The notes beneath the pieces were generated by a model. The model saw only the letters and a program-made list of their open reading frames with translations, was not told the DNA's origin and did no database searches. The position numbers and the translations under genes were made by a program. Shown one piece after another: positions 42,049 to 51,529 of a stretch of 64,000 nucleotides of DNA (position 1 is its first letter; each line of letters begins with the position of its first letter). Origin of the DNA: SHXO01 sp964523885 (GTDB lineage: Bacteria; Pseudomonadota; Gammaproteobacteria; Burkholderiales; SHXO01); the NCBI GenBank assembly GCA_964523885.1, contig CAZFYX010000038.1, positions 1 through 64,000 on the forward strand, read 5' to 3'.

Positions 42049-44718
42049 ATGGATACCCGACCCTCAGGCAGGACCCACGACACCGCGGAGCATGCGCGCG
42101 TAGCGCTCGCGCCCCCCGGCCGCCCCGGCGACTGGAAGCTGCTCGGCCCCTATGTGAGCGAGCGCGCCTGGGGCACGGTGCGCGAGGATTACAGCGCGGA
42201 CGGCAAGGCCTGGGAATACTTCCCGTACGAGCACGGGCGCTCGCGCGCGTATCGCTGGAACGAGGACGGACTGGCCGGCATCTGCGACATCGGGCAGCGC
42301 ATGTGCTTCGCGCTCTCGTTCTGGAACGGGCGCGATCCGTTCCTCAAGGAGCGCATCTTCGGCCTGGCCGGTCCGGAGGGTAACCATGGCGAGGACGCCA
42401 AGGAGTACTGGTGGTACGTGGACGCCACGCCGACCTCGTCGTGGCTGCGCTGGCGCTATCACTACCCGCAGGCGGAGTTCCCCTACGCGCAACTGCGCGA
42501 GGAGGCGAAGCGGCGGGGCAAGGCGGACCGCGAGTTCGAGCTCGCGGACACTGGCGTGTTCGACGGCGGGCGCTACTGGGAGATCAGCGCCGATTACGCC
42601 AAGGCCACGCCGACCGACCTGTGCCTGCGCCTGACCGTCCGCAATGCCGGCCCCGAGCAGGCCAGGCTGCACGTCCTGCCCACTCTGTGGTTCCGCAACC
42701 GGTGGTCCTGGATCGAGGATGGGCGCCGTCCGCAGGTACGGGCGGTGGAAGGTGCAGCCGATGTGGCCTGCGCCGTGGCCGAGGAGCCGCTGCTCGGTAG
42801 CTGGCAGCTGGCGGCCGGCCCGGGCCCGGACGGCAAGGCGCCGCAACTGCTGTTCTGCGAGAACGAGACCAACACGGCGCGGCTGTTCGGCGCCGGGGCC
42901 GGCGGTCCCGCTTACCCGAAGGACGGAGTCAACGACCACGTCGTATCAGGCGCCGCCTCGGTGAACCCGGCGCAGTCCGGGACGAAGATGGCGTGCTGGT
43001 ACGTGCTCGACGTGCCGGCCGGCGCGTCGGTGGAAGTGCGGCTGCGCCTGGTGCGTGCCCCCCAGGCTGCACCGCCCGACCTCGCGGCCGGTTTCCAGCA
43101 GGTCATGCAGCAGCGCGCGCGCGAGGCGGACGAGTACTATGGCGCACTGCTGCCGGACGGCACGGGCGAGGACGAGGCGCGGGTCATGCGCCAGGCCTTC
43201 GCCGGCATGGTGTGGAGCCAGCAGTTCTATCACTACGATCTGGAACGCTGGCTGGCCGGGGATCCGACCCAGCCCAAGCCGCCGCAGCAGCGCGGTGCTG
43301 GCCGCAACGCGAACTGGCGTCACCTGGACAACCACGATGTCATCGCGATGCCGGACAAGTGGGAGTACCCGTGGTATGCCGCCTGGGATCTCGCCTTCCA
43401 CAGCGTGGTGCTGGCACACATCGACCCCGCCGCCGCGAAGCACCAGCTGCTGCTGCTGTTGCGCGAGTGGTACATGCATCCCAACGGCCAGCTGCCAGCC
43501 TACGAGTGGAACTTCAGCGACGTGAACCCGCCGGTGCAGGCGTGGGCCGCGCTGGCGGTGTTCCGCATCGACGGCGGCGAGGATTTCGACTTTCTCGCCC
43601 GCGCCTTCCACAAGCTGCTGCTCAATTTCACCTGGTGGGTCAATCGCAAGGACGCGCGCGGCGACAACGTGTTCCAGGGTGGCTTCCTGGGGCTGGACAA
43701 CATCGGCCCGTTCGACCGCTCTGCCATGCTGCCCGACGGCGAGGTGCTGGAGCAGTCCGACGGCACGGCCTGGATGGCGAAGTTCTGCCTGAACATGCTG
43801 GAGATGGCGCTGCGCCTGGCCAACCGCGACCGCAGCTACGAGGACCTAACGCTGAAGTTCTTCGAGCACTTCGCCTACATCGCCGCGGCGATGGACGAGC
43901 TGTGGGACGAGGAGGACGGCTTCTTCTACGACCGCCTGCGCCGGTCGGACGGCAGCACGATCGCAGTGCGCGCGCGGTCGATGGTCGGGCTGCTGCCGGT
44001 GTTCGCAGGCGTGAGGCTGGATGCTGCGCTGTGGGAGAAGCTGCACGACTTCCGCGCCCGCGCGCGCTGGTTCATCGACAACAAGCCTCACCTGGCGGGG
44101 TTCCTGGGCTACTTCCCGCACGACGGCCGGCCCGAGCTGATATCGGTCTGCAGCGAGGCGCGCCTGCGACGGGTGCTCGCGCGCATGCTGGACGAGTCGG
44201 AGTTCCTGTCGCCGTTCGGCCTGCGCTCGCTCTCCCGCTACCACCGCGAGCATCCGCTGGTGATCCAGATCGACGGCGGCACGGCGAAGCTGGACTACGA
44301 GCCGGCCGAGTCCGCCACCGGGCTGTTCGGCGGCAACTCCAACTGGCGCGGGCCGATCTGGTTCCCGCTCAACTTCGTGGCGCTCGAGTCGCTGCGCCAC
44401 CTGCACGAGTGCCTGGGCGACGCGTTCACGGTCGAGTTGCCGACAGGGTCGGGCAGGCAGGCGCACCTCGGGCAGGTGGCGGACGAGTTGGAGCGCCGCC
44501 TGCTCGCGCTGTTCCTGCTCGACGGTCGGCAGCGTCGTCCGGCGCATGGCGAGACGCAGCTGTTCCAGGCCGATCCGGCCTGGCGCGATCACATCCTGTT
44601 CTACGAGTACTTCCACGGCGACACCGGCGAAGGCCTGGGCGCCTCGCACCAGACCGGCTGGACCGCGCTGGCCGCAGCAATGATTGCCAACCGGACGATG
44701 CGCAAGCGCGGCACATGA
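42049..44718 (+). CDS. GH63-like (MGH1-type) glucosidase, second copy
   Basis: An 889-residue paralog of the glucosidase at 16901, sharing all main segments including DKWEYPWYAAWDLAFH (candidate catalytic Asp near 447) and GGNSNWRGPIWFPLN. No signal peptide. An N-terminal stretch of about 25 residues differs from the first copy. It is followed after 37 bases by the BASS transporter. Two paralogs in one window suggest subfunctional roles, for example different oligosaccharide lengths. Confidence 0.9.
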   Translation: MDTRPSGRTHDTAEHARVALAPPGRPGDWKLLGPYVSERAWGTVREDYSADGKAWEYFPYEHGRSRAYRWNEDGLAGICDIGQRMCFALSFWNGRDPFLKERIFGLAGPEGNHGEDAKEYWWYVDATPTSSWLRWRYHYPQAEFPYAQLREEAKRRGKADREFELADTGVFDGGRYWEISADYAKATPTDLCLRLTVRNAGPEQARLHVLPTLWFRNRWSWIEDGRRPQVRAVEGAADVACAVAEEPLLGSWQLAAGPGPDGKAPQLLFCENETNTARLFGAGAGGPAYPKDGVNDHVVSGAASVNPAQSGTKMACWYVLDVPAGASVEVRLRLVRAPQAAPPDLAAGFQQVMQQRAREADEYYGALLPDGTGEDEARVMRQAFAGMVWSQQFYHYDLERWLAGDPTQPKPPQQRGAGRNANWRHLDNHDVIAMPDKWEYPWYAAWDLAFHSVVLAHIDPAAAKHQLLLLLREWYMHPNGQLPAYEWNFSDVNPPVQAWAALAVFRIDGGEDFDFLARAFHKLLLNFTWWVNRKDARGDNVFQGGFLGLDNIGPFDRSAMLPDGEVLEQSDGTAWMAKFCLNMLEMALRLANRDRSYEDLTLKFFEHFAYIAAAMDELWDEEDGFFYDRLRRSDGSTIAVRARSMVGLLPVFAGVRLDAALWEKLHDFRARARWFIDNKPHLAGFLGYFPHDGRPELISVCSEARLRRVLARMLDESEFLSPFGLRSLSRYHREHPLVIQIDGGTAKLDYEPAESATGLFGGNSNWRGPIWFPLNFVALESLRHLHECLGDAFTVELPTGSGRQAHLGQVADELERRLLALFLLDGRQRRPAHGETQLFQADPAWRDHILFYEYFHGDTGEGLGASHQTGWTALAAAMIANRTMRKRGT

Positions 44719-44755
44719 CCGGCGCTGCCCGCATCCCCCGAACCAGGAGTGGCTC

Positions 44756-45622
44756 GTGAAGTTCACGCTGACCGTCGTCGTGCCGCTGCTGGTGATCTTC
44801 ACCATGTTCGTGGTCGGCCTGAACCTGACGCGCGAGGCCTTCGTCGCGCTGAAGCAGCACCCGCGCGCGGCGCTGCTCGGGCTGCTGGGCCAGTGGCTGC
44901 TGCCGCCGGTCGTGGCCGTGCTGGTCGCGCGCGCGCTGGCGTTGCCCCCGGTGCTGACCACCGGGCTCATCCTGGCTGCAGCCGCGCCGGTCGGGGTCAT
45001 GTCCAACTACTACGCGCTGGTCGCACGCGCCAACGTGGCCCTCGCGGTGACGCTGACCGCGGTGTCGAGCGTGGCTTCGGCCCTGTCCGCACCCCTGGCC
45101 GCCTCGCTGGGCTATGCGCTGGCGCTCGGGCAGGATGCGCCGTTCGACCTGCCGACTGCGCAGGTGCTCAAGCAGACCATCATCGGGCTGCTTCTGCCGG
45201 TGGTGGTGGGCATGGCCGTGCGGCGGTATGCGACCGCGTGGGTGCTGAAGCACGAACGCACGCTCGAGCGGCTCGCGCTCGTGGCCGTGGCGCTGCTGGT
45301 CGCCTTCATCGTCTCCGACCAGATCGAGCTGATCCGCACGCAGTTCTGGCTGCTGCTGCTGACCTGCGCGCTGTTCACCGCGCTGATGCTCGCGGCGGGG
45401 TGGATCGCCGGCCGGATCGCCTCCCGGGAGGCGGCCGACCGTTGCGCCATGCTGTTCGGGTTTCCTGCACGCAACATGGGCGTGGCCATGCTGATCGGCG
45501 TGGCAGCGTTCGGTCGCCTCGACATCGCGGCATTCGCGGCGGTGTTCTTCCTCGTGCAGGTTGCCGTGCTGCTGCCGCTGGCCGCGTCGATGGCGCGCCG
45601 CACGCCCACCCCGTCCGCCTAG
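44756..45622 (+). CDS. Bile acid:sodium symporter (BASS) family transporter
   Basis: A 288-residue inner-membrane protein with nine or ten hydrophobic helices. The conserved BASS features LAAAAPVGVMSNYYALVARAN and FGFPARNMGVAML are present, and the latter carries the crossing helices of the sodium site. The family imports bile acids, sulfated steroids, pantoate or other organic anions with sodium. The GTG start at 44756 has AGGAG; it lies 37 bases after the glucosidase. Substrate unknown. Confidence 0.85.
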   Translation: MKFTLTVVVPLLVIFTMFVVGLNLTREAFVALKQHPRAALLGLLGQWLLPPVVAVLVARALALPPVLTTGLILAAAAPVGVMSNYYALVARANVALAVTLTAVSSVASALSAPLAASLGYALALGQDAPFDLPTAQVLKQTIIGLLLPVVVGMAVRRYATAWVLKHERTLERLALVAVALLVAFIVSDQIELIRTQFWLLLLTCALFTALMLAAGWIAGRIASREAADRCAMLFGFPARNMGVAMLIGVAAFGRLDIAAFAAVFFLVQVAVLLPLAASMARRTPTPSA

Positions 45623-46686
45623 CCGCGATTGCCGATCTGCACCCGCCACTTCGCGGGCGTGGTCCCGTTCCAGCGCCGGAACGCGCGCACGAACGTGCTG
45701 GTGTCCGCATAGCCCGTCGCGAGCGCGACGTCGTCCAGTCCGACGCTGGTGTCGCGCAGCAGCTGGCCGGCGACCTCCTGCCGCACCTGGTCGAGGAGCG
45801 CCTGGAACGTCGTGCCCTGCGCCTTCAGGCGCCGGTTCAGCGTGCGCCGGTGCAGGCTGAGTTCCTGCGCGACATCGTCGCCCGAGCTGTTTCCGTGCAG
45901 CAGCAGCAGGCGCAACGCCCGTCGCAGGCTGTGGATCAGGTGAGGTGCAGTGGCCGCTTCGAGCCTGGCCAGGAGCACCCGGTGCATTGCGGGATCCGCG
46001 CCGGGGATCGGCTGATCGAGCAGCGTGCGGGGCAGATGCAATGCGGTGTAGAGTCGGTTGAAGCGCAGCGGGGCGCCGAAGAACTTCCGGTACGGCTCGA
46101 TGTCGGCCGGCTCGGAGCGGGCCACGCTGACCTCGCGCAGCCGGCATGGCGCCTGGAGCAGGTCGCCGAGCAGCCGGTAGCCGATCGCCATCACGATGTC
46201 GTAGATCTGCGGCACGCCCTCGACGCCCGACTCGTAGATCGCGTAGCCCATCACGGCGCCATCGGCGCGTTCGATCACGAAGGCGGTGCCACCATCGCTG
46301 TTGAGGCGCTGGTATATGCTCAGCATGCGAACGGCGTCACCGACCGTTTCGCAATGCCGCATCACCTGGCCCGTCGGGCCGAGGCTCTCGGGTGTCCACT
46401 CCGCCCCAACCAGCAGGCCGAAGTGGGGCAGGCCGGTTGCGCGCGCGGCCTCTGCCAGCATGCGGCCGATCGCGCGGTATGGAATACGCGCCTCGACGTC
46501 GTCCAGGACGTCGGCCGCCAGGCCGGCATGGGCGAGCACCGCAGCGGGGTCGGCACCGTTCTCGCGCAGGAGCCGCGGGATGCGAGCCAGGGCGCCGACG
46601 CGTTGCGTGGCCGGAGTGTGGGGCGGCAGGATGTCATGGGGTGCGCCGCTGCCGTTACCGGGCAAGGCGTTCGAAGCGAATCCCAT
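45619..46686 (-). CDS. AraC-family transcriptional regulator
   Basis: A 355-residue regulator with an N-terminal Arabinose_bd-type sensor domain (starting ARIPRLLRENGADPAAVLAHAGL) and a C-terminal double helix-turn-helix (LSLHRRTLNRRLKAQGTTFQALLDQVRQEVAGQLL, then VALATGYADTSTFVRAFRRWNGTTPAKWR). This is the OruR/ArgR-like subgroup. It converges on the BASS transporter with a four-base overlap of stops and is divergent from the HAD-led operon. It could control either; targets unknown. Confidence 0.9.
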   Translation of the reverse strand: MGFASNALPGNGSGAPHDILPPHTPATQRVGALARIPRLLRENGADPAAVLAHAGLAADVLDDVEARIPYRAIGRMLAEAARATGLPHFGLLVGAEWTPESLGPTGQVMRHCETVGDAVRMLSIYQRLNSDGGTAFVIERADGAVMGYAIYESGVEGVPQIYDIVMAIGYRLLGDLLQAPCRLREVSVARSEPADIEPYRKFFGAPLRFNRLYTALHLPRTLLDQPIPGADPAMHRVLLARLEAATAPHLIHSLRRALRLLLLHGNSSGDDVAQELSLHRRTLNRRLKAQGTTFQALLDQVRQEVAGQLLRDTSVGLDDVALATGYADTSTFVRAFRRWNGTTPAKWRVQIGNRG

Positions 46687-46707
46687 ACGGTTGCTGTTGG
46701 TGCGCTA

Positions 46708-46738
46708 TGCATGCCTGCATGTGTGCCAATGGCATGCA
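46708..46738. promoter_or_regulatory. Inverted repeat between AraC regulator and the HAD-led operon
   Basis: TGCATGCC (46708-46715) and GGCATGCA (46731-46738) form an 8-bp inverted repeat with a 15-base spacer. It lies 22 bases upstream of the AraC regulator start and about 225 bases before the HAD gene. It is a possible operator for autoregulation; not tied to a known consensus. Confidence 0.35.
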
Positions 46739-46963
46739 CTGACCCGTCCACCCGGCTGCCGCCCCTGTCGCAGTTGCCGGATGCCATGCAGTGCGTCCAG
46801 AATAGCACGTGCCGGCATGCGACGATCGCGGCAGATGGTCGCAGTTCCGGGTCGGCCGGCGGTTCTTTCCGGTCACCGTCAAGCGGTCGGGCTGCTTCCG
46901 GCGCCGGATCAGGGCCGCGGGCGCCAACATCACGAACAAGGTCCCAGACCCGCGTCCGTCCAC

Positions 46964-47638
46964 ATGCGCGAAATTGTCTTCCTGGTCGACGTCGACAACA
47001 CGCTGCTCGACAACGATCGCATCCAGAACGACATCCAGGACCAGCTCGAGCACGAGTACGGACCGGAGTGCCGCGACCGCTACTGGACCATCCAGGAGCG
47101 GTTGATGGACCAACTGGGCTACCGCGACTACCTGGGCGCCCTCAACCTGTGCCGGGACGAGCGGCCCAACGACGTCGACCTGCTGCGCATGTCCTCGTTC
47201 CTGCTCGACTACCCGTTCGCCGAGCGGCTCTACCCGGGCGCCCTGGACGTGCTGGCCCGGTTTCGCCAGTGGGGGCCGGCGGTGGTCCTGTCCGACGGTG
47301 ACATGGTGTTCCAGCCGCGCAAGGTGGAGCGCGCCGGCATCGTACCGGCCGTGGGCGGGGACGTGCTCATCTACATCCACAAGGAGCAGGCGCTCGACGA
47401 CATCGAGCGCCGCTATCCCGCCCAGCGCTACGTGCTGGTCGACGACAAGCTGCGCATCCTGGCTGCCGTCAAGGCCGCCTGGGGCGACCGGGTGACGACG
47501 GTGTTCGTCCGCCAGGGCAAGTTCGCCCTCGACCCGGCGATCGTGGAAGCCTGCCCGCCGGCCGACCTCGCGGTGGACCGCATTGCCCAGTTGCTCGAAC
47601 TTCCCAAGCCGGCGTTGACCGGGAAAGGTGCCCGATGA
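46964..47638 (+). CDS. HAD-family phosphatase
   Basis: A 224-residue HAD hydrolase with the nucleophile motif DVDNT (Asp9, Asp11), motif II LSDGD and motif IV VDDK. A small cap domain of about 70 residues lies between motifs I and II. The ATG at 46964 begins the rightward operon; the stop overlaps the start of the ROK kinase by four bases (ATGA). Phosphatase of unknown substrate, possibly a sugar phosphate given its neighbours. Confidence 0.85.
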   Translation: MREIVFLVDVDNTLLDNDRIQNDIQDQLEHEYGPECRDRYWTIQERLMDQLGYRDYLGALNLCRDERPNDVDLLRMSSFLLDYPFAERLYPGALDVLARFRQWGPAVVLSDGDMVFQPRKVERAGIVPAVGGDVLIYIHKEQALDDIERRYPAQRYVLVDDKLRILAAVKAAWGDRVTTVFVRQGKFALDPAIVEACPPADLAVDRIAQLLELPKPALTGKGAR

Positions 47639-48336
47639 AGATCCTGGCCGTCGATGTGGGCGGTACGCACGTGAAGATCCTGGCGACCGGCCAGAAGGAG
47701 CGCAGGGAATTCGCCTCCGGCCCGACGCTGACTGCCCGGCAGATGGTGGCGCAGGTAAAGCGGCTCGCGAAGGGCTGGGATTACGACCATGTGACAGTGG
47801 GCTATCCGGGCCCCGTGCTGCGCAACCGTCCGATGGCCGAGCCGCACAACCTCGGCAAGGGCTGGGAGCACTTCGACTTCGAGAAAGCCTTCGGGCGACC
47901 CACCCGGGTCATGAACGACGCCGCCATGCAGGCGCTGGGCAGCTACCGGGGCGGCAAGATGCTGTTTCTCGGCCTGGGCACGGGCCTGGGCTCGACCCTG
48001 ATCGTGGACGGCATCGTCGAGCCCATGGAGCTTGGGCACCTGCCCTATCGCAAGGCGACCTATGAGGACTACGTCGGCCTGCATGGCCTCGAGAAGCGCG
48101 GCAGGAAGAAATGGCGCCAGCACGTGGCCGATGTCATCGAGCGTCTGGTCGCGGCACTCGAGCCCGACGAGGTGGTGCTCGGGGGCGGGAATGCCCGCCT
48201 GCTGGACGGCTTGCCGAAGGGCTGCCGCGTGGGCGACAACTCGAACGCGTTCCTGGGCGGCTTCCGCGCATGGCAGGACAACTTGCCGGCGCGAAGGCGT
48301 ACGCGAGCCGCCACGCGCAAGCGGACCGGAACATAA
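47635..48336 (+). CDS. ROK-family / polyphosphate glucokinase
   Basis: A 233-residue sugar kinase of the ROK type. The phosphate-binding motif is DVGGTHVK (residues 6-13); the GLGTGLGSTL stretch and ELGHLPYRKA are typical of polyphosphate/ATP glucokinases (PPGK). These phosphorylate glucose to glucose 6-phosphate using polyphosphate or ATP. The next genes encode enzymes that consume glucose 6-phosphate. ppk2 lies about 31 kb away. The phosphate donor (polyphosphate, ATP or both) is inferred from similarity. Confidence 0.85.
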   Translation: MKILAVDVGGTHVKILATGQKERREFASGPTLTARQMVAQVKRLAKGWDYDHVTVGYPGPVLRNRPMAEPHNLGKGWEHFDFEKAFGRPTRVMNDAAMQALGSYRGGKMLFLGLGTGLGSTLIVDGIVEPMELGHLPYRKATYEDYVGLHGLEKRGRKKWRQHVADVIERLVAALEPDEVVLGGGNARLLDGLPKGCRVGDNSNAFLGGFRAWQDNLPARRRTRAATRKRTGT

Positions 48337-48387
48337 TGCCGGATTGCCCCGGCAGCGGGCCGGGTGGGGATCGACGAGGAGCAAGCG

Positions 48388-49407
48388 ATGCAACTGGGCA
48401 TGATCGGTTTGGGCAGGATGGGCGCCAACATGGTGCGGCGGCTCATCCGCGGCGGGCACGAGTGCGTGGTGTTCGACATGTCGCCGAAGGCGGTCGAGGA
48501 ACTGGTGCGCGAGAAGGCCGTGGGTGCCACCTCGCTGCAGGACTTCATCGGCAAGCTGCAGAAGCCCCGTGCGGTGTGGCTCATGGTGCCGGCGGCCGTG
48601 GTGGACAAGAGCATCGCGGACCTGTTGCCGCTGCTCGACCGGGGCGACATCCTGATCGACGGCGGTAACTCGTACTACGTCGATGACATCCGCCGCGCCA
48701 AGGAACTGGCGGCGAAGGGCATCCACTATGTGGACGTGGGCACGAGCGGCGGGGTGTGGGGACTGGAGCGCGGCTACTGCATGATGATCGGCGGCGAGGA
48801 CGCGGTCGTGAAGCGGCTCGATCCGATCTTCTCGCGGCTCGCCCCGGGCATCGGCGACATCGAGCGCACGCCAGGGCGTGACCAGGCCGGCGGCACGGCC
48901 GAGCAGGGCTACCTGCACTGCGGGCCGAATGGCGCGGGCCACTTCGTCAAGATGGTCCACAACGGGATCGAGTACGGAATCATGGCGGCCTACGCCGAGG
49001 GCCTGGGCATCCTCGCGTCCGCCAACGTCGGCAAGCGGTCGCACGAGGTGGATGCGGAGACCACGCCGCTGCGCGAGCCCGAGCACTACCAGTACGACCT
49101 GAACCTGCCCGACATCGCCGAGGTGTGGCGACGCGGCAGCGTGATCGCATCGTGGCTGCTGGACCTCACCGCTGGTGCGCTGTTCGCCGATCCGAAGCTG
49201 GCGAAGTTCGCCGGCCGCGTCTCCGATTCCGGCGAGGGCCGCTGGACCATCAAGGCGGCGATCGACGAAGCCGTGCCCGCACCGGTGCTGACTGCCGCGC
49301 TGTACGCGCGCTTCAGCTCGCGCGGCGAGGCCGAGTTCCAGAACAAGGTGCTGTCCGCCATGCGCTTCGGCTTCGGCGGCCACCTCGAGAAGCCGGAAGG
49401 CAAGTGA
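48388..49407 (+). CDS. gnd: 6-phosphogluconate dehydrogenase, short type
   Basis: A 339-residue decarboxylating 6-phosphogluconate dehydrogenase of the short (about 300-340 aa) class. The N-terminal Rossmann motif is GLGRMGANMV, then DVGTSGGVWGLERGYCMMIGG and the active-site block HCGPNGAGHFVKMVHNGIEYG. It produces ribulose 5-phosphate, CO2 and NAD(P)H. It lies 51 bases after the glucokinase and 31 before zwf. The family's short form often prefers NAD; not testable here. Confidence 0.93.
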   Translation: MQLGMIGLGRMGANMVRRLIRGGHECVVFDMSPKAVEELVREKAVGATSLQDFIGKLQKPRAVWLMVPAAVVDKSIADLLPLLDRGDILIDGGNSYYVDDIRRAKELAAKGIHYVDVGTSGGVWGLERGYCMMIGGEDAVVKRLDPIFSRLAPGIGDIERTPGRDQAGGTAEQGYLHCGPNGAGHFVKMVHNGIEYGIMAAYAEGLGILASANVGKRSHEVDAETTPLREPEHYQYDLNLPDIAEVWRRGSVIASWLLDLTAGALFADPKLAKFAGRVSDSGEGRWTIKAAIDEAVPAPVLTAALYARFSSRGEAEFQNKVLSAMRFGFGGHLEKPEGK

Positions 49408-49438
49408 CCGCGCACGCCCGCGAACAGGCAGCCCCACG

Positions 49439-50818
49439 ATGAGCGAGATCCAATCCGACGCCCTGGTGTTCTTCGGCGCCACCGGCGACCTGGCCTACAA
49501 GAAGATCTTCCCGGCGCTGCAGGCGATGTTGAAGCGCGGCCACCTGCAGGTGCCGGTGATCGGCGTGGCCAAGGCCGGCTGGAATCTCGATCAGCTCAAG
49601 GCGCGAGCGAAGGAGAGCCTGGAGAAGCATGGCGGCGGCGTCGACAGCGCCGCCTTCGAGAAGCTGTGCAGCCAGCTGCGCTACGTGGACGGCGACTACA
49701 GCGACGCGGCGACATTCCAGGCGATCCGCAAGGAGCTGGGCAACGCGCAGCACCCGGCGCACTACCTTGCAATCCCGCCGGTGCTGTTCGGCACGGTGGT
49801 CGAGCAGCTGGCGAAGGCGGGCTGTGCGCAGGGCGCACGGGTCGTCGTGGAGAAGCCGTTCGGCACCGACGCCAGGTCGGCGCGGGGACTGAACAAGATC
49901 CTGTTCAGCTGCTTCGACGAGAAGTCGATCTTCCGCATCGACCACTACCTGGGCAAGCGGCCGGTGCACAACATGATGTTCGTGCGCTTCGCCAACGCGT
50001 TCCTGGAGACGTTCTGGAACCGCACCCATGTGGAGAGCGTGCAGATCACGATGGCGGAGAACTTCGGCATCCAGGGCCGGGGCGCGTTCTACGACCAGAC
50101 CGGCACCATCCGCGACGTGATCCAGAACCACCTGTTCCAGGTGCTCTCGAACCTCGCGATGGAGCCGCCGGTGCACACCGACAGCGAGTCGATTCGCGAC
50201 GAGAAGGTCAAGGTGCTCAAGGCCATCGGCACGCTGGAGCCGCACGACATCGTCCGCGGCCAGTTCCGCGGCTTCCGCAGCGAGCCCGGCGTGAAGCCGG
50301 ATTCGCAGACCGAGACCTTCGCGGCGGTGCGGCTGGGCATCCACTCCTGGCGCTGGCAGGGCGTGCCGTTCTACATCCGCGCGGGCAAGTCGCTGCCGGT
50401 GACCTGCACCGAGGTGATGGTGCGCCTGCGCAAGCCGCCACAGGTGTTCGAAGGCTGCCGGCCCGTTTCGAACTACATGCGCTTCCGCATCAACCCGCAG
50501 ACCGAGCTGGCGTTCGGCCTCACCGCGATGGATCCCGACGAGAAGATGGTCGGGGCGCAGGGGGAGATGCTCGCCAGTCGCCATCCGGGCCCGAACGAGA
50601 TGGATGCCTACGAGCGCGTGCTCGGCGATGCGATGGCTGGCGACGCGACCCTGTTCGCGCGCGAGGACTACGTCGAGGAGGCGTGGCGCATCGTCGATCC
50701 GGTGCTCAAGGCCGCCACGCCCGTTCACGAGTACGAACCCGGCACCTGGGGTCCGGCGCAGGCGGAGCAGAAGCTCGCCCCGGCCGGCGGCTGGAACAAC
50801 CCGGCCGTCCCGCAGTAG
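49439..50818 (+). CDS. zwf: Glucose-6-phosphate 1-dehydrogenase
   Basis: A 459-residue G6PD, slightly shorter than the usual 480-490. Visible are the nucleotide loop GATGDLAYKK near residue 13, the strongly conserved active-site RIDHYLGK and the substrate-binding EKPFGTD. It oxidises glucose 6-phosphate to 6-phosphogluconolactone, giving NAD(P)H. It lies 31 bases after gnd and 10 before pgl. The order gnd-zwf-pgl confirms a compact oxidative pentose phosphate operon. Confidence 0.96.
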   Translation: MSEIQSDALVFFGATGDLAYKKIFPALQAMLKRGHLQVPVIGVAKAGWNLDQLKARAKESLEKHGGGVDSAAFEKLCSQLRYVDGDYSDAATFQAIRKELGNAQHPAHYLAIPPVLFGTVVEQLAKAGCAQGARVVVEKPFGTDARSARGLNKILFSCFDEKSIFRIDHYLGKRPVHNMMFVRFANAFLETFWNRTHVESVQITMAENFGIQGRGAFYDQTGTIRDVIQNHLFQVLSNLAMEPPVHTDSESIRDEKVKVLKAIGTLEPHDIVRGQFRGFRSEPGVKPDSQTETFAAVRLGIHSWRWQGVPFYIRAGKSLPVTCTEVMVRLRKPPQVFEGCRPVSNYMRFRINPQTELAFGLTAMDPDEKMVGAQGEMLASRHPGPNEMDAYERVLGDAMAGDATLFAREDYVEEAWRIVDPVLKAATPVHEYEPGTWGPAQAEQKLAPAGGWNNPAVPQ

Positions 50819-50828
50819 CGCCGGCTCG

Positions 50829-51518
50829 ATGAAGATCGAGGTCCTGGACGACGCGGATGCGGTGGCGGAAGAGGCCGCAGCGATCATCGCCACCGACGCG
50901 CGCATTGCGGTGGCGGTGCGGGGCCGCTTCGTGGTGGCCGTCAGCGGCGGCCGTACGCCGTGGGCGATGCTGCGCGCGCTCGCGCAGATGCAGATGCCGT
51001 GGGAGGACATCCACGTGCTGCAGGTCGACGAGCGCGTTGCGCCCGCCGGCGATCCCGATCGCAACCTGACCCATCTGCGCGAGAGCCTGCAGGATGCGCC
51101 GCTGCGGGCAGGGAACCTGCACCCCATGCCCGTGAATGCCGAGGATCTCGACGCGGCTGCCGCCGCGTATGCCTACACCCTGCACGAAGTCGCCGGCATG
51201 CCGGCCGTGCTCGACCTCGTGCACCTTGGCCTCGGGCCCGACGGGCACACCGCGTCGCTGGTCCCGGGCGATGCATCGCTCGACGTGACCGACCGTGCGG
51301 TCACGCTGGCGGGACCGTACCAGGGACGCCGCCGCATGACGCTCACCTATCCCGTGATCGACCACGCGCGACGCATCCTCTGTGTGGTGACCGGCGAGGA
51401 GAAGGCCGGCATGCTGCGCCGGCTGCGCGATGGCGACCGCACCATCCCGGCCGGGCGGGTGCGTACGCACCGCGCGCTGGTGCTGGCGGACAAGGCTGCT
51501 GCTGCAGGGCTGAAGTAG
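50829..51518 (+). CDS. pgl: 6-phosphogluconolactonase
   Basis: A 229-residue 6-phosphogluconolactonase of the DevB type. It shows VVAVSGGRTPWAML near residue 38, the conserved VDERVAP-x-DP-x-RN block and GLGPDGHTASL. It hydrolyses 6-phosphogluconolactone to 6-phosphogluconate, completing the step between zwf and gnd. The ATG at 50829 is ten bases after the zwf stop; the frame ends 11 bases before glgX. Confidence 0.95.
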   Translation: MKIEVLDDADAVAEEAAAIIATDARIAVAVRGRFVVAVSGGRTPWAMLRALAQMQMPWEDIHVLQVDERVAPAGDPDRNLTHLRESLQDAPLRAGNLHPMPVNAEDLDAAAAAYAYTLHEVAGMPAVLDLVHLGLGPDGHTASLVPGDASLDVTDRAVTLAGPYQGRRRMTLTYPVIDHARRILCVVTGEEKAGMLRRLRDGDRTIPAGRVRTHRALVLADKAAAAGLK

Positions 51519-51529
51519 AGACAGTCCAG

